Below, piece by piece: positions 25,877 to 34,476 of a stretch of DNA of 38,188 nt. The position numbers and the translations under genes are program-made. Below the pieces are notes generated by a model. That model had not been told where the DNA came from. It did not search any database and was given only the letters and a program-made list of their open reading frames with translations. Each line of letters starts with the position of its first letter. The stretch's first letter is position 1. The stretch spans positions 1 through 38,188 of the forward strand of contig JAHECD010000040.1 in assembly GCA_024641945.1 (NCBI GenBank), read 5' to 3'. Source of the DNA: Rubrivivax sp. (GTDB taxonomy: Bacteria > Pseudomonadota > Gammaproteobacteria > Burkholderiales > Burkholderiaceae_C).

Positions 25877-27001
25877 TCATGCGCCGGCCTCGGCCAACGG
25901 CAGCACCAGCCGCGCGCGGGTGCCGGCGCCGGGCGCGCTGTCGATCGTGACCCGGCCGCCGAAGTGGCCGGCGCGCTCGCGCATGCCGATCACGCCCCAG
26001 CTGTGCGGGTCGGCGAGCGCCTGCGCCGGCGCGCCGACGCCGTCGTCGCTGACTTCGATGTAGAGCACCGGGTCGGGCGGGGCGTCGACCGTGATGCGCA
26101 TGCGAACGTTGCGTGCCTTGGCGTGGCGCGCCACGTTCGACAGCATCTCCTGGAAGATCCGGAAAGCGGCGATGGCCTGCCCGCCCGTGGGCGGCGCCAC
26201 ACCGGCGGACACGTGAACCTGCAAGGTCGCGTCGATCTCGCTGCTCTCGATGAATTCCTGCGCCTGCCACTCCAGCGCCGCCCACAGACCCTGGTGGTCG
26301 AGGATGCTGGGCCGCAGGTCGGTGATGATGCGGCCGACGTTGTCGACCGCGGTGTCGATCAGCCGGCCCATGCCCTGGCATTTGCAGACCAGTTCGGCGC
26401 GGTCGGCGACACGCTTGCCGAGCCAGTGGGTGTCCATCTTCAACGCCACCAGCAGCGAGCCCAGCTCGTCGTGGATCTCGCGTGCGATCCGCTTGCGCTC
26501 GGCTTCGCGGACAGTCTCCAGGTGGTTCGCCAGCTCGCGCAGCTCGTGGGTGCGCTCGGCGACGCGGCGCTCGAGTTCGTCGTTGGTGCGCTTCAGCGAT
26601 TCCTCGGCGCGCTTGCGTTCGCCGATGTCGACGAAGGTCACGACGGCGCCGCGAACTTCGCCGTGTTCGATCACGGGGTAGCTGCTGTACTCGGCGGGAA
26701 AGCAGCTGCCGTCCTTGCGCCACAGCACCTCGTCGTCGATGCGGCAGGGCAGGCCGCGGCGGAAGGCATTGAAGATGGGGCACTCCTCCTCGGCATAGTG
26801 GCGGCCGTCGGCATGCGAGTGGTGCATCAGCGCGTGCATGTTGCGACCGAGCACCTCTTCGGTGCTCCAGCCCAGGGTCTGCGCCGCGGCCCGGTTCACG
26901 AAGGTGCAGCGGCCGTCCATGTCGATACCGAAGATGCTTTCACCCGTGCTTTCAAGCAGCAGCGTCAAGCGATCGGCGGCGGCGGCAGGGACGGCAGTCA
27001 T
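25877..27001 (-). CDS. soluble PAS-domain sensor histidine kinase (NarX/DegS-type HisKA_3)
   Basis: This 374-aa kinase has no signal peptide or membrane helix. A PAS domain occupies about 10-130 (STGESIFGIDMDGRCTFVNRAAAQTLGW...WRKDGSCFPAEYSSYPV). A coiled linker (SLKRTNDELERRVAERTHELREL) leads to a HisKA_3 dimerisation domain with phosphoacceptor H177 in RIAREIHDELGSLL. The HATPase domain shows the N-box EMLSNVARHAKA and the G-box DDGVGAP. It therefore senses a cytoplasmic signal. The 141-nt stretch upstream of its ATG has no gene; it contains CCCCCTAG (27064-27071), an 8-mer also in the palindrome at 12048-12065. Confidence 0.92.
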   Translation of the reverse strand: MTAVPAAAADRLTLLLESTGESIFGIDMDGRCTFVNRAAAQTLGWSTEEVLGRNMHALMHHSHADGRHYAEEECPIFNAFRRGLPCRIDDEVLWRKDGSCFPAEYSSYPVIEHGEVRGAVVTFVDIGERKRAEESLKRTNDELERRVAERTHELRELANHLETVREAERKRIAREIHDELGSLLVALKMDTHWLGKRVADRAELVCKCQGMGRLIDTAVDNVGRIITDLRPSILDHQGLWAALEWQAQEFIESSEIDATLQVHVSAGVAPPTGGQAIAAFRIFQEMLSNVARHAKARNVRMRITVDAPPDPVLYIEVSDDGVGAPAQALADPHSWGVIGMRERAGHFGGRVTIDSAPGAGTRARLVLPLAEAGA

Positions 27002-27142
27002 GCCGGCGAGTGCGCAATTGCCATGCCACGCCGGGCACCGGGCTTGCGGTGCGGTCCCGACGTCCCCCTAGCCCGCCATGCAGATCGACACGTGATCCAG
27101 GTCCGGCGTCATCGACGCGCGCCTTGCCGCGTGACGTCGCAC

Positions 27143-27751
27143 TCAGAGCCGCCCGAGCACGAAGCCGAGCACGACACCGCAGGCGCCCGCGATCAGCGCA
27201 ACCACCCATATGGGCAGGCCGCCACCCACCCGGGCTGCATCTGCGACGGGGGCGACAGGCGTCGCGGCCGTTTCAGGCGGAGCCGCTATCACCGGCTCCG
27301 GCTCGATGGCCACGCCTCCCAGGCGCGCGGCGAAGGCGGCGAAGAACTCGTCGGCATTCTTCTTTGCCACCGACTGCACGAGCCGGCTGCCGACACTGGC
27401 GAGCTTGCCGCCGATCTCGGCCTGCGCCTGGTAGCGCAGGAGCGTGTTCTCGCCGTCCTCGGCCAGCGCCACATGCGAGGTCATTCGCGCGAACCCGGCC
27501 GCGCCGCCCTGGCCTTCACCCCGCAGCGTGTAGCTGCGCGGCGGGACGAGGTCGCTCAGCGTGACCTTGCCCTTGAAGACCGCGCTGATCGGGCCGACCT
27601 TGGTGGCGACGACCGCGTCGAAGCCGGTGTCCGAGGTGCGCTCCAGCGCCCGGCAGCCGGGGATGCAGGCCTTGAGCACCTCGGAGTCGTTCAGGGCCGC
27701 CCATACCTCGGGCACGGGGGCAGGGATGCGGTACTCGCCGGCGAAGTCCAT
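27143..27751 (-). CDS. CoxG-like SRPBCC protein with C-terminal membrane anchor
   Basis: This 202-aa protein begins MDFAGEYRIPAPVPEVWAALNDSEVLKACIPGC, the standard start of the CoxG/SRPBCC family. It continues with VGPISAVFKGKVTLSDL and LRYQAQAEIGGKLASVGSRLV. After a Pro/Ala linker (155-172) one hydrophobic helix (IWVVALIAGACGVVLGFVLG) anchors the C-terminus. CoxG in CO-oxidisers tethers the molybdenum enzyme to the membrane, so a similar recruiting role for the hydroxylase encoded upstream is plausible. It is the last gene of the operon, 20 nt after the dehydrogenase gene. Confidence 0.88.
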   Translation of the reverse strand: MDFAGEYRIPAPVPEVWAALNDSEVLKACIPGCRALERTSDTGFDAVVATKVGPISAVFKGKVTLSDLVPPRSYTLRGEGQGGAAGFARMTSHVALAEDGENTLLRYQAQAEIGGKLASVGSRLVQSVAKKNADEFFAAFAARLGGVAIEPEPVIAAPPETAATPVAPVADAARVGGGLPIWVVALIAGACGVVLGFVLGRL

Positions 27752-27771
27752 CGGGTGCGGCCGACCCGGTT

Positions 27772-28650
27772 TCAGGCCTGGTAGTGGCGAAACAGCACCT
27801 GGGTGCCGTCGCGGCCATGACCCTTGGCTGCGAGCTGGTTGTACAGCCGCCTCGCAAGCGCCAGCCCCGGCAGGTCGAGCTTCATGCGCTCGGCCTCGTG
27901 CAGGGCGATGCCCATGTCCTTGATGAAATGCTCGGTGAAAAAGCCGGCTGCAAAATCATCCTTGAGCATGCGCGGGCCCATGTTGGCCAGCAGGAAGCTG
28001 CCCGCGGCGCCGCCCGTGATCGAGCTGAGCACCGTCTGCGGGTCGAGCCCCGAGCGTTGGGCGTAGGCCAGGCCCTCGCACACACCGAGCATCGTCGAGG
28101 CGATGACGATCTGGTTGCACATCTTGGTGTGCTGGCCGCTGCCCGGCCCGCCCTGCAGCACCACGCTCGGGCCCATCAGGCGCAGCACCGGCGCCGCGCG
28201 CTCGAAGGCCTCGGCGCTGCCGCCGACCATGATCGACAGCTTGGCGTCGCGCGCGCCACCCTCGCCACCCGACACGGGGGCATCCAGTGCGTGGACGCCG
28301 CGCGCCTGCGCTGCAGCGGCGATCCGCTGCGCGAGCTCGGGGCTCGAGGTCGTCATGTCGACCAGAACCGCGCCGGGCGTCGCCCGCTCGACCAGGCCGC
28401 CGCTGCCGAGATAGACCGCCTCGACGTCCGCCGGGAAACCGACCATGGTGATGACGATGTCGCTGTGCGCTGCCACGTCGCCGGGTGAATCGTGCCAGGT
28501 CGCACCCGCCGCGACGAGCGCCTCGGCACCGCCGCGCGACCGGTTGTAGAGGTGGAGTGCATGGCCGGCGCGCTGGATGTGGCCGGCCATGCTGCGCCCC
28601 ATGATGCCCAGGCCGATGAATCCCACGGACAAGGTGGCTGTCTCGCTCAT
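27772..28650 (-). CDS. 3-hydroxyisobutyrate dehydrogenase-family beta-hydroxyacid dehydrogenase
   Basis: This 292-aa protein has the Rossmann motif GLGIMG (13-18), the substrate loop DAPVSGGEGGA (123-133) and the catalytic lysine K176 in GSGQHTKMCNQ. The family reduces or oxidises 3-hydroxyacids (hydroxyisobutyrate, tartronate semialdehyde, 6-hydroxynicotinate-pathway acids and others) with NAD(P). The substrate cannot be assigned from sequence. Its ATG overlaps the stop of the molybdopterin subunit (ATGA), so it acts in the same pathway as the hydroxylase. An in-frame run through the hydroxylase region that would make a 1004-aa fusion is an artefact of the open frame. Confidence 0.9.
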   Translation of the reverse strand: MSETATLSVGFIGLGIMGRSMAGHIQRAGHALHLYNRSRGGAEALVAAGATWHDSPGDVAAHSDIVITMVGFPADVEAVYLGSGGLVERATPGAVLVDMTTSSPELAQRIAAAAQARGVHALDAPVSGGEGGARDAKLSIMVGGSAEAFERAAPVLRLMGPSVVLQGGPGSGQHTKMCNQIVIASTMLGVCEGLAYAQRSGLDPQTVLSSITGGAAGSFLLANMGPRMLKDDFAAGFFTEHFIKDMGIALHEAERMKLDLPGLALARRLYNQLAAKGHGRDGTQVLFRHYQA

Positions 28651-31016
28651 GATCGATCTCCTGGCAGGCGGCTGCGAATCAGCTCGCGCAAATACATGGG
28701 GGTCAACGGCTGGCGCTCGGCGACCACGCCGATGGCAGCGAGTGCGTCGTTGACGGCATGGGTGACGGCGCCGATCGCGCCCATGACGCCCCCTTCGGCC
28801 ATGCCCTTGATGCCGGCCGGCGTGTGGCGGCTGGGGGTGTGCATCGGAATCAATTCGAAATCCGGCAGTTCCGACGCCGTGGCCACGAGATAGTCGGACA
28901 GCAGGCCGGTCAGGTTCTGCCCATTGCGGTCGTAGACGACCTGCTCGTACAGCGCGCCCGACAGGCCCATCGCCACGGCGCCGTGCTGTTGGCCCTGCAC
29001 GACCACCGGACTGAGCACCGTGCCGCAATCCTCGGCCACCACGTAGCGCAGGATCCGCAGGCCGCCGGTGCCGGGGTCCAGTTCGACTTCGCAGGCGTGC
29101 GAGGCATTGGAGTAGGTCATCGGTGGCGGATCGAAGGTGCGGCTGAAATCCAGACCCGGCGCCACGCCGGCGGGCAGTGCGGTCGGATCGAGATAGGCCA
29201 CGCGGGCGACGTCGGCGAGCGTCAGGCCGCTGTCCACCCACGTGCCGCCTTCCGCCCGCTCGATGCGGGCGTCGACCATGCGCAGGCCGGCCATGTCGGC
29301 CTGCCGCAGCAACTGGGCCGCGATGGCGAGCACCTTGGCCTGCGCATCCTGCGCGCACAGGTAGAGCACGCCGCCGCCGGCGGTGCCACCGCGGGCGCCA
29401 CGGCTGCCCATGCCGTAGGGCGCGATGTCGGTATGCCCGAGGTGGATGCGCACGAGCGACGGGTCCACGCCCAGCCCTTCTGCCACCGCCTGCGCCATCG
29501 CGGTCTCGTAGCCCTGGCCGGTGGCGCCCAGGCCGACCGATGCATTGACCGCGCCGGTCGGCTCGATGCGCAACCAGGCCGCTTCGTGGCCCGAGCCGGG
29601 GATGCCCGCCGACTTGTAGAAAGCCGAACCATAGGTCGTCGACTCGACGACATTGCACACCCCCAGGCCCAGCCACCGCCCCTGCCGGCGCGCGGCCGCC
29701 TGGCGCGCCTGGAAGTCCTGGCGGTCGATCGACTGGAGCACGGCCTCGAAGGTCTCGCGCGGGGTCACGTCGCGCAGCACCTCGCCGGTGGCCATGGTGT
29801 AGGGCAGGTCGCCGGCGTCGATCATGTTCAGGCGCCGGACCTCCATCGCATCGAGTCCGAGCTCGCGGGCCACGGCTTCGAGCGTGCCATCCATGACCCA
29901 GCTCGTCACGGCCATCGGGGCCCGCATCGGTGCATTGCCGACCTTGTTCGTCAGCACGACCTTGACGTCGTAGCGGTAGTCCTGCAGCTTGTACGGGCCG
30001 GTCAGGATCATGGCGACCACGCGTGCGAGGTAGTTGCCGGGGTAGAAACAATAGGCGCCGAAGTCCTCGAGGATTTCCAGGTCCAGCGCCAGCATGCGGC
30101 CCTGCGCATCGACCGCGGCACGGGTACGGCAGAAGTCCTCGCGCGCCTGCGTCGACGCGCCCAGGTTCTCCATCCGGTCCTCGCGCCAGCGCACCGGCCG
30201 GCACAAGGCGCGTGCGATCGCAGCGACGGCGAGTTCCTCGCGGTAGAGCGTGATCTTCTGGCCGAATCCGCCGCCGACATCCGGCGAGATCACCGTGACC
30301 TGCGACTCCGACAGCCGCAACCGATTCGCCAGCATCGTGCGGTACGGGTGCGGCACCTGGCTGCCGACGTGGAACGTCAGGTGCTCGCGCCCGTCGTCCC
30401 ACACCGCGATGCAGCCCCGTGTCTCGATAGGCATGTGCGTCTGCCGGTGCTGCGAGAACCGGCTCTCGACGATGCGGTGCGCCGCTTGCATGCGTGCCTC
30501 GACGTCGCCGAACGTGGCGTGCTGATGCGAGACCAGGTTGCCGTCGAGCGTCTCGTCCACACGCGGCGCATCCGGCTCGAGCGCGCGCCACATGTCCGTC
30601 ACGGCGTCGAGCACCTCGTAGTCGACGAAGACCTGCTCGGCCGCATCTTCGGCGAGGTACCGGTCGGCCGCGACGACGACCGCGACCGGGTCGCCGTGGA
30701 AGCGCACCCGCTCGATCGGCAGGCTGTCCATCTCGACCGCGCGCAGTCCCTCGATCGGCGGCGCCATGCGATGCCGCGCGGTCCATTGCGCCAGTTCGTG
30801 CCCGGTCACGATGGCCACCACGCCGGGCATCGCACGTGCCGCGTCGAGGTCGATCGACACGATGCGGGCGTGCGCGTGCGGTGAGCGCACGAAACAGGCA
30901 TGCAGCGCGCCGGGCACCTCGATGTCGTCGAGATATCGACCACGGCCGGTGAGGAAGCGGCGGTCCTCCTTGCGCGGGATCGGCCGGCCGACGTGGCGGA
31001 ATTCAGGCGGCGCCAT
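28647..31016 (-). CDS. xanthine dehydrogenase/aldehyde oxidase-family molybdopterin (large) subunit
   Basis: This 789-aa protein starts at ATG 31016 (MAPPEFRHVGRPIPRKEDRRFLTGRGRYLDD). It shows the family landmarks: GGGFGQK (248-254) at the molybdopterin site, ATGQGYET (498-505) and the catalytic glutamate E741 in GMAEGGVMGA. The loop that reads AYXCSFR in true CO dehydrogenase, or AYRGAGR in common homologues, reads GNAPMRAPMAVTSW (360-373). No catalytic cysteine is present, so CO oxidation is unlikely. It should hydroxylate or oxidise an aldehyde or N-heterocycle, with the FeS and FAD subunits passing electrons on. An upstream in-frame ATG at 31076 would add 20 residues. It overlaps the next gene by 4 nt. 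Confidence 0.88.
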   Translation of the reverse strand: MAPPEFRHVGRPIPRKEDRRFLTGRGRYLDDIEVPGALHACFVRSPHAHARIVSIDLDAARAMPGVVAIVTGHELAQWTARHRMAPPIEGLRAVEMDSLPIERVRFHGDPVAVVVAADRYLAEDAAEQVFVDYEVLDAVTDMWRALEPDAPRVDETLDGNLVSHQHATFGDVEARMQAAHRIVESRFSQHRQTHMPIETRGCIAVWDDGREHLTFHVGSQVPHPYRTMLANRLRLSESQVTVISPDVGGGFGQKITLYREELAVAAIARALCRPVRWREDRMENLGASTQAREDFCRTRAAVDAQGRMLALDLEILEDFGAYCFYPGNYLARVVAMILTGPYKLQDYRYDVKVVLTNKVGNAPMRAPMAVTSWVMDGTLEAVARELGLDAMEVRRLNMIDAGDLPYTMATGEVLRDVTPRETFEAVLQSIDRQDFQARQAAARRQGRWLGLGVCNVVESTTYGSAFYKSAGIPGSGHEAAWLRIEPTGAVNASVGLGATGQGYETAMAQAVAEGLGVDPSLVRIHLGHTDIAPYGMGSRGARGGTAGGGVLYLCAQDAQAKVLAIAAQLLRQADMAGLRMVDARIERAEGGTWVDSGLTLADVARVAYLDPTALPAGVAPGLDFSRTFDPPPMTYSNASHACEVELDPGTGGLRILRYVVAEDCGTVLSPVVVQGQQHGAVAMGLSGALYEQVVYDRNGQNLTGLLSDYLVATASELPDFELIPMHTPSRHTPAGIKGMAEGGVMGAIGAVTHAVNDALAAIGVVAERQPLTPMYLRELIRSRLPGDRS

Positions 31017-31096
31017 GTCAGTGCCGCCCGGCGGCCCGAGGGCGCTGAATCGCCCCTCCGGTACAACCAACGGCATGCGATCGCGGTCGTGTCATC

Positions 31097-31585
31097 TCAA
31101 CCCCCTGCGCCGTCGCGCAGGCGGCGTGCCGCCTTGCGGATCGCCGCGACGATGTTGTGATAGCCGGTGCAGCGACACAGGTTGCCCGACAGCGCGTCGC
31201 GGATCTGTTCGTCGCTCGGATCCGGGTGATCGCGCAGGAAGGCCTCGAAGGTCATGACGATGCCCGGTGTGCAGAAGCCGCACTGCAGGCCGTGCTCCTC
31301 GTGCAGGGCCTGCTGCAACGGCGACAGGCGGCCGCCTTCGGCCACGGCCTCGACGGTACGGATCTCGTGGCCGGGCATCTGCACCGCGAAGCTCAGGCAC
31401 GAGCGTGTGGGCCGGCCGTCGACCAGCACCGTGCAGGCACCGCACACGCCGTGCTCGCAGCCCACGTGCGTGCCGGTCAACCGGCAGTCCTCGCGCAAGG
31501 TGTCCGACAGCAGCTTGCGCGGCGGCACGGTGACCTCGTGGTCGACGCCGTTGACGTGCAGGCGGATCGTGTGTCGATCGTCCAT
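31097..31585 (-). CDS. molybdenum hydroxylase 2Fe-2S (small) subunit
   Basis: This 162-aa protein has two [2Fe-2S] clusters. The plant-ferredoxin set is [16 protein letters not shown] plus a later cysteine (RSCLSF), and the C-terminal set is CGFCTPG and CRCTGY. This is the CoxS/XdhA-type electron-transfer subunit linking molybdopterin to FAD. Its ATG shares a base with the stop codon of the FAD subunit. It is cytoplasmic. Length is typical (about 155-165 aa). Confidence 0.96.
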   Translation of the reverse strand: MDDRHTIRLHVNGVDHEVTVPPRKLLSDTLREDCRLTGTHVGCEHGVCGACTVLVDGRPTRSCLSFAVQMPGHEIRTVEAVAEGGRLSPLQQALHEEHGLQCGFCTPGIVMTFEAFLRDHPDPSDEQIRDALSGNLCRCTGYHNIVAAIRKAARRLRDGAGG

Positions 31586-32457
31586 CAGGGTCGCTTTCCT
31601 GCTCGCTCGATGGCGGCGGACAGTGCACGCGCCACCATGGTTTCGGTCAGCTCGCGCCGGTACAGCGCCGGGATGCGCTCGTCATCGTCGGGCTGGATCG
31701 CGGCGCGTGCCGCCATGGCGACATCCGCGATCCACGCGGCGTCTGCGCTGCGGCCGGTCTTTTCCGCCGCCAGCTGGCCCAGCAGCAACGGCACGGGCTC
31801 GACCGCACCGACGCCCAGGCGCAGGTGCTCCACACGGCCATCGCGCAGCCGCACGCTCGCCGCCACGCTGACGATCGCATAGTCGCCGATGCGTCGGTTG
31901 AAGTGCCGGTAGGCCTGTCCTTCCTGCGCGGCAGCCACCGGGAAGCGCACGGCGACGATCAGTTCGTCGGGTTCCAGCGCCGTCGTCATCACGGAGACAA
32001 AGAAGTCCGATGCCGCCACACGACGACGGCCGCGGGCACTGGCGATCTCGATCTCGGCCCCCAGCGTCACGGCCACCAGCGGCAGTTGCGCCGCCGGGTC
32101 GGCATGGGCCAGGCTGCCCCCCAGGGTGCCGCGCTGCCGGATCGCATAGTGGCCGATGCCGCTCGCCGCCTCGCCGAGCAGCGGGCAATGGCGGCGCACG
32201 AGTTCGTCGTCGGCCACGGTCTGGTGGCGCACCCGCGCACCGACCTCGAGCATGCCGTCGACCATGCGGATGGATTCCAGTCCGGCCACATCACCCAGAT
32301 CGACCAGCTCGGCCGGTTGCGCCAGGCGCAGGTTCATCATCGGCACCAGGCTCTGCCCGCCGGCAATCGCCTTGGCCGCATCACCATGCTCGGCCAGCAG
32401 CCCCAGCGCGGCGTCCAGCGTCGCCGGGCGGTGGTAGCGGAAAGCTCCCGGTTTCAT
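31585..32457 (-). CDS. molybdenum hydroxylase FAD-binding (medium) subunit
   Basis: This 290-aa protein has the CoxM/XdhB FAD signatures [15 protein letters not shown] (32-46) and [18 protein letters not shown] (about 109-126). It accepts electrons from the FeS subunit and passes them to a quinone or NAD-type acceptor. It lies 13 nt after the ABC ATPase gene, which places the enzyme in the same transcript as the importer. Order FAD-FeS-Mo is the usual M-S-L arrangement. Confidence 0.95.
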   Translation of the reverse strand: MKPGAFRYHRPATLDAALGLLAEHGDAAKAIAGGQSLVPMMNLRLAQPAELVDLGDVAGLESIRMVDGMLEVGARVRHQTVADDELVRRHCPLLGEAASGIGHYAIRQRGTLGGSLAHADPAAQLPLVAVTLGAEIEIASARGRRRVAASDFFVSVMTTALEPDELIVAVRFPVAAAQEGQAYRHFNRRIGDYAIVSVAASVRLRDGRVEHLRLGVGAVEPVPLLLGQLAAEKTGRSADAAWIADVAMAARAAIQPDDDERIPALYRRELTETMVARALSAAIERAGKRP

Positions 32458-32470
32458 CGTGTGCCGCGCC

Positions 32471-33568
32471 CTAGCCGCGCAGGCTCTCGCCCGTGGCCTT
32501 GTCGAAGAGGTGCAGGCGGCTCGTGACGACGGACAGCGCGACCGACTCGCCCTCGCGATGACGCCGATCCTTGCCGACGCGCAGGTAGACGAGCCCGCCC
32601 GCCGTCTGCATCCCCAGGAACTGGTCCGACCCGACCGGCAGCACGGTGGTCACCTGGCCGTGCAACGATTGTTCGGACGCGCCCGGCTGTTCGACCACGT
32701 CCTCTGCGCGCAGGCCCAGCAGCACGGGCCGGTCGCCCTGACCTTGTGCCTTGGCCGACAGCGATTCGGGCAGCGCCAGCCGCAGGTCACCGCGGACGAA
32801 CCGCAACCCGTGCGCCGTGTGCTCGACCAGGCCTTCGAGGAAATTGATCGGCGGATTGCCGAGGAAGGACGCCACGAACTGGTTGCGCGGCTGCTCGTAG
32901 ATCTCGTCGGGCGTGCCGATCTGCTGCACGACGCCGTCGCGCATGACGACGATGCGGTCGGCCAGCGTCAGCGCCTCGGCCTGGTCGTGCGTGACATAGA
33001 CGAAGGTCGTCTGCATCGCCTGGTGCAGTTGCTTGATCTCGGCGCGCATCGAGATGCGCAGCGCGGCGTCCAGATTCGACAGCGGCTCGTCCATCAGGAA
33101 GACCGAGGGCTGACGCACCATCGCGCGGCCGAGGGCGACGCGCTGGCGTTGTCCGCCCGACAGCTGGTTGGGCCTGCGCTCGAGCAAGGGCTCGATCTCG
33201 AGCCGGCGCGCCGCGTCGCGCACGCGGCGGTCGATCTCCGCGGCATCGTGCTGCTGGCGCATGCGCAAGCCGAAGGCGATGTTTTCGTAGACCGACTTGT
33301 GCGGATACAGCGCATAACTCTGGAACACCATCGCCACGTCGCGCTTGTGCGGCGGCACCTCGTTGACCACCGTCTCGTCGAAGCGCAGCTGCCCTTCGGT
33401 GATCTCCTCGAGGCCGGCAATCATGTTCAGCGTGGTCGATTTGCCGCAGCCGGACGGGCCGAGCAGCACGAGGAACTCGCGATCGCCGATCTCGAGGTTC
33501 AGATCGGCGAGTGCCACGAAGCCGTTGGGATAACGCTTGCCGACGCCGGAAAACTGGATGCGGGCCAA
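32471..33568 (-). CDS. CUT1-type ABC transporter ATP-binding protein (MalK/UgpC-like)
   Basis: This 365-aa protein starts at TTG 33568, read as MARIQFSGVGKRYPNG, with AAGGAG six nt upstream; no ATG gives a family-like start. Walker A is GPSGCGKST (37-45), the signature LSGGQRQR (136-143) and Walker B VFLMDEP with D160-E161. The C-terminal regulatory/TOBE-like region (about 235-365) is typical of MalK/UgpC proteins. It powers import through the two permeases upstream. It ends 13 nt before the FAD-subunit gene. Confidence 0.92.
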   Translation of the reverse strand: MARIQFSGVGKRYPNGFVALADLNLEIGDREFLVLLGPSGCGKSTTLNMIAGLEEITEGQLRFDETVVNEVPPHKRDVAMVFQSYALYPHKSVYENIAFGLRMRQQHDAAEIDRRVRDAARRLEIEPLLERRPNQLSGGQRQRVALGRAMVRQPSVFLMDEPLSNLDAALRISMRAEIKQLHQAMQTTFVYVTHDQAEALTLADRIVVMRDGVVQQIGTPDEIYEQPRNQFVASFLGNPPINFLEGLVEHTAHGLRFVRGDLRLALPESLSAKAQGQGDRPVLLGLRAEDVVEQPGASEQSLHGQVTTVLPVGSDQFLGMQTAGGLVYLRVGKDRRHREGESVALSVVTSRLHLFDKATGESLRG

Positions 33569-33579
33569 TGTGGACTCCT

Positions 33580-34476
33580 TCAACCCTTGACCGCGCCCGC
33601 GGTCAGGCCGGACACGATGTAGCGCTCGAACATGACGGCCAGGATCACCGGCGGAATGATCGCGAGAACCCCGGCGGCGTTGATGAACGAGAAGCTGATC
33701 GTGAAGTCGGACGTGAACGATGCGACGACGATGGGCATGGTCTGCGAAGCCGGTGTCTGCGTGAACATCAATGCGAGCAGGAATTCGTTCCAGCTCGTCA
33801 GGAAGGTGAACAGCACCACCGCCACCAGCGAGGGCAGCGCCAGCGGCAGGAAGACATGGATCAGGGTCTGCAGCCGCGAGCAGCCATCCACGCGCGCAGC
33901 CTTGTCCAGTTCGTCCGGCAACGACTCGAAGTAGCTCACCAGGATGAAGATGGAAAACGGCACCGTGATCGCCAAATAGGTGATGACCAGCGACGACAGG
34001 CTGTCGAGCAGACCGAGCTTGCGGATGAAGAGGAAAAAAGGCACGACCAGCGCGATGTCGGGAATCACGCGCGTGGTCAGCATCAGGTAGATCGACGACG
34101 ATCGGCCGACGAACCGGATCTTGGCCAGCGCGTAGGCCGCCGGCACGCTGACGAGGAGGTTGAGCAGCACCACGGTCAGCGCAACGACCGTGCTGTTCCA
34201 CATCGCCGGCAGCAGATTCTTCGCGGTCGACGGGATATAGCCGCCGGTGGCGGGGTCGCCCTGGCGTCGATTCTCGTAGGTGACCTGCTTGTCGGCGCGG
34301 AAGATGGCGCTGAAGTTCTCCAGGGTCGGATGGTGCGGGATCCAGTGCGGAGGTTTGGATGTGATTTCGGCCTCGTTCTGGAAGGACGACGAGACCATCC
34401 AGGCTACCGGTGCCAGGATGTAGACGAGGAAGACGAGCGACGCCAGCGCCAGCCCGATGCGGCGGCCGACCTTCAA
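33580..34476 (-). CDS. CUT1-type ABC permease (MalG-like)
   Basis: This 298-aa permease has six predicted helices and the EAA loop ELDKAARVDGCSRLQTLIHVFLPLALPSLVAVVLFTFLTSWNEFLLAL, diagnostic for MalG-type carbohydrate permeases. The start is TTG 34476 (MKVGRRIGLALASLVFLVYIL), overlapping the TGA stop of the MalF-like gene. Weak ribosome-binding sequence suggests coupled translation. The periplasmic loop contains WIPHHPTLENFSAIF. Confidence 0.9.
   Translation of the reverse strand: MKVGRRIGLALASLVFLVYILAPVAWMVSSSFQNEAEITSKPPHWIPHHPTLENFSAIFRADKQVTYENRRQGDPATGGYIPSTAKNLLPAMWNSTVVALTVVLLNLLVSVPAAYALAKIRFVGRSSSIYLMLTTRVIPDIALVVPFFLFIRKLGLLDSLSSLVITYLAITVPFSIFILVSYFESLPDELDKAARVDGCSRLQTLIHVFLPLALPSLVAVVLFTFLTSWNEFLLALMFTQTPASQTMPIVVASFTSDFTISFSFINAAGVLAIIPPVILAVMFERYIVSGLTAGAVKG

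Noticed and set aside
27772..30786. 1004-codon leftward frame suggesting a fusion of hydroxylase and dehydrogenase
   Set aside because: Only the final 292 codons encode a real protein; the rest is out of frame with the molybdopterin subunit, which has its own complete frame and a 4-nt overlap.
28647..32457. Aerobic carbon monoxide dehydrogenase (coxMSL)
   Set aside because: The large subunit lacks the AYXCSFR loop with the catalytic cysteine; a general molybdenum hydroxylase is the supported call.
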